NCBI GenBank assembly: GCA_028564675.1
Contig: JAOVVO010000315.1
Location: forward strand, 24,218 to 88,217
Source: Onchocerca lupi
Lineage: Eukaryota > Nematoda > Chromadorea > Rhabditida > Onchocercidae
Length of the DNA stretch: 64,000 nucleotides
Reading direction: 5' to 3'
A model generated the notes under the pieces. The model had not been told where the DNA came from and made no database searches. It saw nothing but the letters and a program-made list of their open reading frames with translations. The position numbers and the translations under genes were made by a program. Shown here piece after piece: positions 24,231 to 36,084 of this stretch (positions are counted from its first letter, which is position 1; each line of letters starts with the position of its first letter).

Positions 24231-26174
24231 AGAAATCTGAAATTGCAATTTCATTTGTGATAAAACAAGCATAATTTAAAACGAATTTCATACACAAATT
24301 ATAATGTAGCATAAAGACGATGTCTTTGAAAAAAAAAAAAAAAAAAAAGAAAAAAAGAAAAAAACAAAAAACAATCCCAATAAATTCAAAAAAATCGGAA
24401 TTCGAGAAAGTGATAAATTCTAAATAAGCATGCCTAATTTTCAGATATCTATTTTTGGATTATCATTTCGAAATTCATAAATTCTTTACAAGTTTAAGAA
24501 TTCAATACAAGAGAAATTTTAGATCTCATTTGTAAATTGGCGGGCTTTGGTAAAACAGAAGACTTTTCCATTTTTTTACAATTCAATTCTTTTCTTTGAA
24601 AGCAATCAAACTTTGCCTCTAAAATTACTAATGTATTAACGAAATGCTATGAACACAAAAACTGATGGTATCAGCGGAACGATAATAAAAAGAAAAGAAT
24701 GGCAAATGAACTTTCTGAAGGTCAATTCAGTAAAGAAAATGAATCTGAAATATTAGTTATTATTTCCAATTTATGAATGAATTGAAATGAAATTAACAAT
24801 TTGAAAATGGAATATTTAGCATTAATATCGATCATATAACAGAAAATATGGGAAGAATAATGAAATAAGAAGGAAATATGTGAAATTCCAATGAATGAGT
24901 AAAAATGGATGAATGGAACGATGAGAAATGAGATTATTCAAATTATTTCTTTTTCATAGCATTAAAAATATATGAAAATAATAAAAAATTGATGCATAAT
25001 TTAGTTCAAATTTCAAATTTAAATATCAATTTCAATCTTAAATTTATCAAAAAAAAAAAAAAGCAAATAATTCTCGATTATATTACTGTATTATTTATTA
25101 CAAATAATACGATAACTACTAATCAAATAAATTTATCAATTTACCAAATGATTTATCATATCATCTAAAAAGATTTGTCTTCTTTCAATTCATAATTGAC
25201 AAAAAGTTTAGAAAATACGAAGAACAACATATTTACTAATTTACTGAATCGAATAGATAGCGTATATTTGTAAAATATATAAAATTGAATGTTATTGAAA
25301 AGAGTGAATTTTATTTCGTTTCTTAATCTATTCATTGGTAATATTAGTTGAAATTATGAGTAATATTAGTTGAAATTATTCGAAAATACTTTTAAAATTC
25401 TAATTTTATAATTAAGAAGAAATGGACATTTTTATTTGCTCGATAAATGTATCTAAATTGAATCTAACATATGGTACTACAATTATTATTTCCGTATAAG
25501 TAATCAATAGTAAATAAACATCATCCAAATGATGGCTAAAAAGATTTGTCAGATAAATTCATCTTTTACAAGTTAAATGATAAAAAAGAATAAATGAGTG
25601 ATTATTGAAAATTAAATAAAAGATATAATGAAAATGAAAAGAACAGGTTTATAATTTTAATCGATTTAAAATTGTTAATTTTTTGAAAAAAATTTTCTTT
25701 TTTTTTTTTGAAATCATCTGGTTGAAAATATATATATATATTCTTTTTTCTCGAAAACTATCATTTCGAAATGAAAGTTAGAAAACTATAAAATTTTTTG
25801 GTTTATTTTAAATACTTTCTAGGAAATAGTGTTCAGATAAACGGAAGATTTTTTCATTTTTTTTTTTTTTTTTAAACATTTCAAATAATTTCAGACTTTT
25901 ATAAGGTTTGTTTGAAGAAAGATTTGTAATGGTTAAGAAAATTGAGAAGGATGAATTTTTCAAGCGAGAAAAGAGAAAAAAAGGGACAGATGTTTTCAAA
26001 TTTTTCTTTTTTTTATGTCAACTGAAGTGCATAAATTTGTTGAAGAAAAAAAAAAAAAGAAAACTTATTTATCAATTTAAATATATGTATTGATGAATGA
26101 TATGTAATAAAATTTGACTAGATTATGATAATGTTAAATTCTTGATGTTATATGATAATTGTGTTATCAATATT

Positions 26175-26195
26175 TATATATATATATATATATAT
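26175..26195. repeat. (TA)n microsatellite
   Basis: About ten uninterrupted TA units lie in an intergenic A/T-rich background. Confidence 0.85.
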
Positions 26196-27195
26196 TCGAA
26201 TTTGTTTAAATATTTTTGAAATTGATTTATTTTGAAAAAAAAAAAAAAAACCTCACTGAATTAATTTAACAAAATTAAAGGAAAATAACGGGAAAAATAA
26301 ATAAAACAAATAAAAAAAAAAACTGAAGATTTCAAATAAGAAGAGCAGAAACTGAAATTAATAGCTAATTTACATTAATGACAAAATATTTCTCGATATT
26401 TCAATTATTTTTTAAACAAAACCGAAATTTTCCATAAGAAGATCATTGCATCAATCAATCATTTCATTATTTTCTTTGATCATTAATAGTTCAACTATTA
26501 ATTTTTTAAGTAAAATCGAGAGATTAATCATTATATCAATTATACAATCATTTTCAGTGATCATCATTTTCTTTGCTTGCGGAAAAAATGAATCACAAAT
26601 AAATAAAACGGAAAAGTTTTCCATAAAATTCCGAATCGAACTGAAGTTTAAAATCAAAAATTCAAACATTAAATGAAAGCATTTTGAAAAAAATTTCACT
26701 AAAAAAAAAAAAAAAAAAAAAAGAAAGAATTCTAAATCAAAATGAAAATGTACAAAACTTTGTTTTAAAAATAATAAAGACATATCAGTAAATAAAAGAT
26801 TAAATAGCAAAGTAAGCAAACAGGAATAGTTATACTTTCTTATTGACATTTAATTTGAAAATTCAAATATTTAATTAGAATGCGGAAGAAATTAGTAATT
26901 GAGCAAATAAGAGCTTCTCCAGTCGATCTTTGAATTTTTGTTGAGAAATTATGTTATCAGTAAATCAACAAATCATTTTTCCCCTACTAATCATCAATTT
27001 CTTAATTGTTGATCAGTGAGGGAAAAATAATCATTATTTTGATCATTTCTGATCGACATGCCAATTCATTACTTTTTTATTATTGACTTAATTTAAAGGC
27101 TTCACTTCATATTGGTATTCGTTTCACAAATTCTATTTTTGAATTTTCGCTTCTCTATTTTCCTCTTTTCTTACTTTGACTTTTATTTCATTTTC

Positions 27196-27238
<43 letters not shown>

Positions 27239-28917
27239 CAGTTATTTTAAGAAATCGGCTAAAGGATGGTAGTAGATGAAATTTCAGAAAACAAAAGAAA
27301 AAAAAGAATTGAAGATTCAAAAATTTTTCAATTTAAAAGAAAGAAAAACTAATAAAGAAAAAATGATCAAAAAGTTGGAAATTTTGAGATGCAAAATTCA
27401 TCTTTCAGTGGATTTCATCTGTTGTAGAAAAGATTCTAAAACAATGTCCAACATCTCCTTTCTTGATCGAAATTCTAATTGTGAAAAGATTTGTGAGAAT
27501 CATAAAAAAGCGAACATATGAAATGCTTTTTCCGATAGTTCTATCACTGATCAGATATTTCAACAATTCCATTTAAATAATGCATAAAAGTTAAAAATCT
27601 AATCAATAATCTGTTGAAAATTTCAACATAAATCATACCGCCAACAATTGCTCGAATATTGAAAAATTCCATAAAAATGAGCTTTTATTACCTTTTTTTT
27701 TTTTTTTTTTCAAATTTTCAAGAGCTTATTTGAAAAAGAGCATTTGAAAGATGAATTGAATCTTAAGCAATAAAGTAAACATGAAGTGCTTCCTTGTTTG
27801 CCTTGCAAAAAAAAGAACGATGATTGAAACGAATCAAAATTGTCATCCAATCTGATCAGCATGAATGCTCAAAAATTTCAAATATCCATAGATTTTATTT
27901 GCATTTATTTTTAAATGTGTCATTTGCATTTGCTAAACATTTTTTTTTCCTTATACAAATAAATTATACCGTAATTTATGATCAGACTGATTTAGTTAAC
28001 AATTTTGATATCTGACATAATATTTGGTAAAATTCATACAATTTACCATTAGAATCTTTAATCTAAAGATAGATGTCACCAAAAAATGTATACCGTATAT
28101 TGCTACAATTAAAAATAACGGTCACTAACTATAAACGGTAAAGTTTGTTACGGTAATGTTGATATTACGGTAATTTTGATATATGATGCTATATATATGC
28201 TTATTAGTTATGAGAAGTGAGAAGAATTAATTGAATTTGAAAATTTTGTATGAAACAAAAATATTTTTGAAATATTGATAGGAATCGATCACATTTTTAC
28301 CTTTAAATACAAGCATTTCATTGATTCGAACGAATAATATACAAATATAATTGCATTTTGCTGGTAAATAATATTTATTATTGTTATTGAAAATTACGGT
28401 TATCTTACTGATAACAATAAAAGTAACTATTTATCGAGAAGAAATATGAGAATATAACAAATGCGAAATTGATAATGAAAGAAATTTGGAATCGTAGACA
28501 ATTCCTAAAATAATTACGACATTTTTGGTTACGAATCGCTAAATTTTCTTTGACTTACCAAATTCTGATGAAACTTTTCGAAAAAAATGCTTGATCTCAT
28601 AATTTCACTGCACTTAAAATTGCAAGAAAATAATAAATATCATAAAAATTGATGAGAGCACTTAGATTGATGACAATCGAATGACGTAACAATACGTATT
28701 ATTTCACTGGTCTATAGAAATTGCACAAGAAATATTTATGCGAAAATTTTCCAATAAATCAAGAAAATTTTGCGATTATAATCACAGCGAAATTATGAGA
28801 TCAATAGGTAACAAATAGGAAACTCGTTTTATGCTTACAATCGAATTCAAATTTCACACAAAATAAGAAACATCGGAACATTTCCTGCATCTAACGAAAA
28901 ACTTTAATTACACCTAT

Positions 28918-29003
28918 AAATTTCACAATTACGTTTTAAATTTTACGTAAATTTCACAATACGTTTTAAATTTTTCACGTTTAATTCACATTACGTTTTA
29001 ATT
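28918..29003. repeat. Short tandem repeat, ~31-bp unit, three copies
   Basis: Units at about 28918-28948, 28949-28980 and 28981-29003 share TTCACA(A)TTACGTTTTAA. The third is truncated. There is no coding role. Confidence 0.75.
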
Positions 29004-29360
29004 ACATTGGAATATATGAAACAAACATAAGTTTTTTGATTTGTATGTTCGAGTAAATATTTCAGGTATGATAATTTGCAAATTACTGAAAGATGAATTC
29101 ATTTTGAGTACGATCATCCAAAACTAATCACCTGAACATATTTCATATCAATGTAACTGTTTAAAGCTGATATTGAATTACTTAAATATCAGCTTAAATA
29201 TCAATTATTTATTACTTAATAATTGGAATTACTGATACTAATAATTATTTAATTTTCATTACTTGAATGATGTTGCACAATACACAATAGAGTTTCTACC
29301 TCTTTTTCGGATTTCTGAAATTTGCATTCTACGATATATCAATACAAAACTTTTCAGATG

Positions 29361-29487
29361 AAATTTTACGAAGTAATTCGCAAATAACTACGTATCATGA
29401 ATCTGAATCTGACAAGTTCAAGCGAGATTCTACCAAGTAATTCGCAAATAACTACGTATCATGAATCTGAATTTGATGTTCTAGTGA
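29361..29487. repeat. 64-bp tandem duplication
   Basis: Two copies are offset by exactly 64 bp. Both contain AAGTAATTCGCAAATAACTA followed by CGTATCATGAATCTGAAT, nearly identical over about 38 bp and diverged at the edges. No ORF spans it. Confidence 0.9.
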
Positions 29488-29680
29488 AAAAAAAAAAGAA
29501 GCGAAGATTGATTGACATCTGTTTCAATCCTTTATATAAATGAAAAATATTTGAGAACAGTTCATGCGGGAATAACGGAGAATTAATAATAATTACATGC
29601 CAATCTGTGTTATATTACCAATTTCATCAAATTTTATAATAGTACCTATCAATCAATAATTTTACCTTCAATTATCGTCC

Positions 29681-29714
<34 letters not shown>

Positions 29715-30360
29715 AAGAAAGGATTTAAAAATCAAGAAATCATTCAATGTACTAATTAAATCAATAAACTGATTAATGAAATATATCGATAACAGAAAAG
29801 TGTTAAATTATTTGTAAATGTTAGTAAAATGAATTTTATGCAACAACTATCATTTTAGTAAAAATGAAATTTAATTTAATATAATTGATGACTCATATAA
29901 ATGCAATTACGGTAAAAGCATTTCATTTTTCATTCACTTGCATTTATGTTTTTTAAAAATTAACACTTTTTTGTTATTTAATTCAATAAAATAAAAATCT
30001 TTCTTTTTTTTTTTTTTTTTCATGATAATAGCCTTTTTCCTGTTCCGGAAAGTATCAAATAATACTCATTAAAAATACTTTTTCACAATTCCGGTAAGGT
30101 TTTTTTAATGAAAGAGGAACCTATCAACCGATAATGATTTCAATATCGTCTTAAATGATTAATACTTTTCCGGATTGGAATTAGCAGAATATTCATGACA
30201 TTAAATTCACGTAGATAAGATTAAAAATGAGAAAATTCATCCGTTCCGGAATTCATATCCGCATTTCCGCAATGCTCTCTAAAACATTTCATCTTTGTTC
30301 ATTAATAAATCGGTCTATGGTCAATAAAACAATAGAACATATATATATGTTCTATCAATA

Positions 30361-30526
30361 ATAAATTTGAATTTTTATCAGAAATTTTGGGAATTTTCAG
30401 ACAACAAAATATCTTGAATGCTTTTTGGCTTAATATTCGACTCATAAATTTGAATTTTCATTAGAAATTTTGGGAATTTTCAGGCAACAAAATATGTTGA
30501 ATGCTTTTTGGCTTAATAATCGATTC
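30361..30526. repeat. 83-bp tandem duplication
   Basis: Copies at 30361-30443 and 30444-30526 differ at only a handful of positions. Shared blocks include AGAAATTTTGGGAATTTTCA and TTGAATGCTTTTTGGCTTAA. High identity suggests a fairly recent duplication. Confidence 0.93.
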
Positions 30527-30995
30527 AAAAAATTGTCCGTACTCGCGCATTTGTCATCAATTTTAAATTTCGAAAAAGAGAATTCCACCTCTTTCAAGGT
30601 TTAAATTTTGAAATTTTATGATTAAATGATTGACATTGAAAGAAGAAAAAAAGAATTTAACAATCAGCAATCTCTCATTTTAAATAATTCTGCATAAACA
30701 TAAAATTACTTCTATCTTTTCTTTTTTTCCTTTTACCATACGAAATTTCTCATCAAAATAAATGTTATTTTTACAACAAATTATTGATGCCATTTCAAGA
30801 AAGAAATTTATTTCCCATAAAATCCCAGGCAATTAGTATGATTAGAAAAATTCGTTTTTTAGAGAAAAAAAAAAAAAAAAAAAACTGAAATATAAAATTA
30901 TAGAAGGTCAAATTTAGATCAAAATTTGAATAGGAAGACTTTTAAAAAATAGTAATATCTTTATAAATATGTTGAAAATTGTTAAAAATAAACAC

Positions 30996-31040
30996 TGATA
31001 AACTGATAAACAGGATGATAAAGAAATAAACGACTGATAA
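30996..31040 (+). promoter_or_regulatory. Cluster of four GATA-type sites
   Basis: TGATAA occurs at 30996, 31004, 31016 and 31035, all in the same orientation, within 45 bp. TGATAA is the preferred core of nematode intestinal GATA factors (ELT-2 family). In such A/T-rich DNA single sites are frequent, so only the density is notable. No gene starts nearby. Confidence 0.35.
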
Positions 31041-31223
31041 ATGCCTAAAAGATGCAAAGATTAAGTTGAAATTAAAAAAAAAAAAAAGAATGTTTTTTGT
31101 TGAATGAAATTATCGATCAATATTTATTTTCTTTTAAAATATAAATTCAAGTTTACAAAATAAAAGTTGAATATAACGATGAAACAAGCGAATAAACAGA
31201 GAAATGTTAACATTTCTTCTTTT

Positions 31224-31264
<41 letters not shown>

Positions 31265-32032
31265 GAAGTGAAATGATTGGAAAAACTTTGAAAGGTTATT
31301 TGATATGGAAGATGAAATTCTAATAAAACTTTTCAAACTGATTGATTTGAATGATGAATCAGGTTTGCTTATTTCAGGATTGCAAATATATTTCGGAAAA
31401 AAATTGGAGAGAGCATTAATTGAATGAATCATTAACTTCTATCGATAACTTAATCAATTAGTTCGGTGAATTGAAGTGGACAATTGAACGTTTTGTTCTT
31501 TCAAATCATTTTTAGGATGTGAATTTTTAGGTATCAATTTTGAATATTCAAATATGAAAAATTATGACATTTTTCTAATAAAAAAAAAAAAAAATTCTAA
31601 CATTTTATATAATTTGAAAAAAAAAAAAAAAAAAAGAAAACAATACAGAAAATAATTTAGGCGAAATTGAATTTTTAAAATGAAATAGGAGAAAAGTGAA
31701 AGCAAACAATGATGATGATATTCAAATGATAAACAAATAGATATTAATCGTAGAAATATTATCCGTAGAATTGAATATTAACAAATTAAACAATCAATCG
31801 ATAAAATTTTCACGAAAATCAAAATATGCAAAAAATGGATTATCATCAAAGAGGAAATATGATATGTTTAGAAGAATAATTATATTGAAAAATTTGTTTA
31901 TGCTTTTATAGGGAGAAAAAAAAAAAGAAGAAAAAATTTTCTGTAACTATTGAAATTTTGAAAATTCCAGTTAAACAGTTTTGATATGGATTTGAAGTCT
32001 ACATGAAATTTTGATAATATTTCAAATGTGAT

Positions 32033-32055
32033 ATATATATATATATATATATATG
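32033..32055. repeat. (TA)n microsatellite
   Basis: About eleven TA units in intergenic DNA. Confidence 0.85.
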
Positions 32056-32730
32056 TATAAAAATAATACAAAATTATATGATTTATATTTTTATTGGAAA
32101 AAAAGAACGAACTTTTTATAATTATTGAAAATTTGAAATTATGAAAGTTATATGATTTATTTTTATATTTTTATAAATATTGAAAATTTGAAAATATTAT
32201 GGGAAATTTTTTTGAAAATTTTAGCGGATAACATCAAGATGAACGAACTTGAAGTTCATATGAAATTCTGATTGAATATTTGAAGTGAAAGAAGAAGATG
32301 AAGAATAAAAATATTGAAAATTTCACATTGTCAATATTTGTCCTAACCTGATGTTAAAATATTGACCAATATGATGGAAAATATTTTAAGAACTAGTTGA
32401 AAAAATTTGATGAATCATTGAATTATTCAATTGTATAAATGAAAATTTATGAATTTTTCCAACCTAACAACTTTCAGTTTCATTCCATCGCTCAGATTAT
32501 CTTTGCATTCATCTAACTATGAAAAAGGCTCAAATTACTAATAATTCTATTAAAATTATTTGATATGTTATGGATTTTTCGAACTTAAAATCTATCAACA
32601 AAATATATCATATGATTGCAACGATTGATTGGTTGAGATCAAATTTCAACGAAAATCATTTAAAAATATATTGTGAGAAGTTGGAAAATTGAAAAATTCA
32701 CAAAATTATGATTGATAAAATTTATGGCAA

Positions 32731-32771
<41 letters not shown>

Positions 32772-34615
32772 GCGTAAATAATATTTAATTAAAGCAAAAG
32801 AAATGAGGGAAATTTTGAAAGTGAAAATAGTTAGTAATAATGATTTTATGAGGAAATTTTCAAATTAAATGAAAATAGTAAATTTTTGCAAACTCATAAA
32901 CAATGTCAAAGATCAATGATCGGAGATGACAGTAGTGGACAGTGACAAATATAAGACAAACATTAAATGAGCATTTCCTGGTATTGAAAGTACAAACAAA
33001 TATCCGATGATTGTAAACATTTACATAGAAATCAACTAAAAGATCAATTAACAGAATAAGTGATTGATTTTTATTGATTTTTTGTTAACAAAGAATATTT
33101 AAAAGTTTCAACAATAAAGGAAACTATTCATCCATTCTCGACAGGTGTGAAAAAAGCAATATAATAGACAAATATGACAAACATTTCGATCGGGGAAAGG
33201 ACATATTGCGGATCGATCAATAAAAAGTGATATGACAACACGTGAATTACGTTACGTATCACTATAATAATCGGTTTAATTAAAAAGAATTATTGATTAT
33301 TTTAATTAAAAGAAATCATTGCAATAATTATTTTTTTTTTTTTTTTTTATTAAAATAAATCATAATCGGTAATATTATTAAACATCATTTTTCGATCAAA
33401 TAAAACTGAAGAAATCAAAATATAAATTAATCGTTCAATATCAATTTGATTTTTTTTTTCTTTTTTTTGCAAATTTCATTATTTTTTGATCATTTCAAAT
33501 GATACAAAAACTAAGACAATTATTCTAAAATATCATTTCATTATATTTACAGAATATTTCAATTAATTGAATATATATCGAAAAATTGTATACTTTATTA
33601 TAAAAATATCAATATATCACTTTTTTTTTTTCTTTTTGCTATCAAAAAGTGAACACTATCTTTGAAAAAAAAAGAAAAAAAAAATTAAAATATCAAAATA
33701 TTCAGGTAAAAAAGAGAAAATTATGCTTAAAAAGTTGAATGATACAATTTGTATTGATGAATTTTGTCAAAAAAAAAAAAAAATTTAGAAATATTTTGCA
33801 GAAAAGTTGTAAGAAATGAAAGGAAAGAAAACCTATGTTATTTATGTATTAAAAAAAAAAAAAAAAAAATCGGAAATGATTTTATAATACATCTTAATGA
33901 GTTAGAAAATTATTAAATTTGTGCAAAAATTAATTTAAAGTAAAAATTACCCATTTCTAAAATTTGAATGAATATTTCAATTATATTACAAGTTGCAATT
34001 TAGAAATAGAAGGAAAGGAAGGAAATATGAACTTGCTTTTGAATGAAAAAGATGAATTTGATAAATTGATTTCCATTATTCAAATCTTGTTTTCATATTT
34101 CAAGTCCATTTAATTTGAAAAGTAATTATCATACTTTTTAGTTGGTACTAATTATTCATCAGGTAAAGGATGATTGAAGTTAGTTCTCTCTTACAAATTA
34201 TTGAAATTTTCTCCTCTAGAAATTAACTGTTTATGCGATATTTGAGAAATGAATGAAATGACACTTATGACCTAGAAAAATTTTTAATTGGTTTCTTCGT
34301 AAAATTTGAATTTTATTTATGAAATTTTTACTAATTCTTACAAATAGACAATCTTTATTTTCTTGAAATATAATTTTAATCATATTATCAATAATTCGCA
34401 AATTTTAAAAAACTTTTTGAAACATTTTTTTTTTTTTCTAGTGAAATTGGATATATTCGTAATAATAAAATGTAGGAAATAGTTAGGGAAAACAACTGAT
34501 GTAAAAAGAGAAGGAAATTAAAACCAATGAAGAATTGTGAATTGATTGCTGCTAAAGAGTGATGAAAATGATAAATGATAATCAATCAGCTCAACTCTCC
34601 TTTCTTAAATGACAT

Positions 34616-34653
<38 letters not shown>

Positions 34654-35380
34654 ATTACAATAAACTGATATGTTATCAAACAAGAAATTTCAATTTTTTT
34701 TTTTTTTGTTGAAAAAATTAAAATTGTAAAGGTCTTCTTCCTTTTCACTTATGTATATTGTTATCATTCCACTATTAAAAATAATAAATTCCAAAATTTA
34801 AAAAGAAAAAATAAATTTTCGTTAAAATCGTATTTTTTTTTTTCTTTTTTTTTTTTTTTGGAAGTAATCACTTTCAAAGCTTAGCTTCATTAAATGAATC
34901 TTTTGATAGAAAAATTTTAAAAATTAGAAAATTTTAAGCATTAAAATCAAATTTCATAGGAAGAATTATCGAAACCAGGAAATTTTAAATTACTAAAAAT
35001 TTTTACGATTTAAAATGTATATTAAACAATAAAAAGACAGCAAAGAAAAGAGCTTTCCGACTGATAATGATGCAATTAAAACTTTAAATTTCAAATTTGT
35101 CGAGTAAAATTGAGAAAAGAAGAAAATATGTCTCTAAAATCATTCTGTAGAATGGATAAAAATTAAGAAAAGCAAAACAGGTGAAGAAGAAGTTACGACA
35201 GCAATTCACCTCTCCTGCTGAGCAGCTGAGAGTATTATGAAGGAGTTTACGGATAAATGACCTTCAACGAGAAGGGGAACAGGTGACATTTGGTAAGGAA
35301 TCATTGGAAATACCATTTTTCCTGTTCAAAGCATGAATATATGCTTATACAGTAATAAAATACAGTACAGTATGGTACAG

Positions 35381-35622
35381 TATGACATCATTACTGTATG
35401 ATGATGATTTTATTGATTGATGGTATTTACTTGATGATACTTAATCTAATAATGCATCTAATCTTAATTTAATCATTTATAAATACAATAGGCGTAATAA
35501 AATAAAGTATTGTATTAAGAAATTTGAATTTTAATGTCATAACTGTATAATGATAATTTTATGGATTTATGGTAATTGATGATACTTAATCTGATAATAT
35601 ACCTAATCTTAATTTAATCATC
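35381..35622. repeat. Tandem pair of ~95-bp blocks spaced ~150 bp
   Basis: Blocks at about 35381-35477 and 35533-35622 share TGATGATACTTAATCT, CTAATCTTAATTTAATCAT and a proximal ACTGTAT(G/A)ATGAT motif. The spacer is unrelated. The upstream edge carries a short ACAGTA/TACAGT-rich run (35350-35382). Confidence 0.85.
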
Positions 35623-36055
35623 GATTTCAGAAAATTTTCAATTTTACATTCATTGGATGAATTTTGCACTAACAAAAGCAATTTACGAAAAAGAAAATCC
35701 CATAAAAAAAGAATGAGAAATCGTTAAAAAAAAAAAATAAAAAATAAATTTTCTGGAAATTTAAAATCTTAAATTTTTCTTTTCCACATACGTTACGCTG
35801 AATTGATTTTATGCCAACAATGGAATAAATCATTTTATCATTTTGAATCTTTTTTTTCCTTTTATTTTTAAAATAAAAATTTGTTGAAGACTGAGAAAAA
35901 GGAATATAATTAACATTCCGAATACTTAAAAAAAAAATAAGTAAAAATTAAAAATTTTAGGAATGAGAAAGTGTATCGATAAGCAAACCAATCAATATTT
36001 GATATGATTCATTTCTTTATTGATATACGCCGATCAGATCAGTTCAATAGTAACG

Positions 36056-36084
36056 TAAATAAATAAATAAATAAATAAATAAAA
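36056..36084. repeat. (AAAT)n microsatellite
   Basis: About seven perfect tetranucleotide units in intergenic DNA. Confidence 0.85.

Noticed and set aside
26451..26849. Minus ORF of 132 codons, Phe/Leu-rich
   Set aside because: It reads through oligo(T) runs, has a Phe stretch, shows no domain, and the opposite strand is open too.
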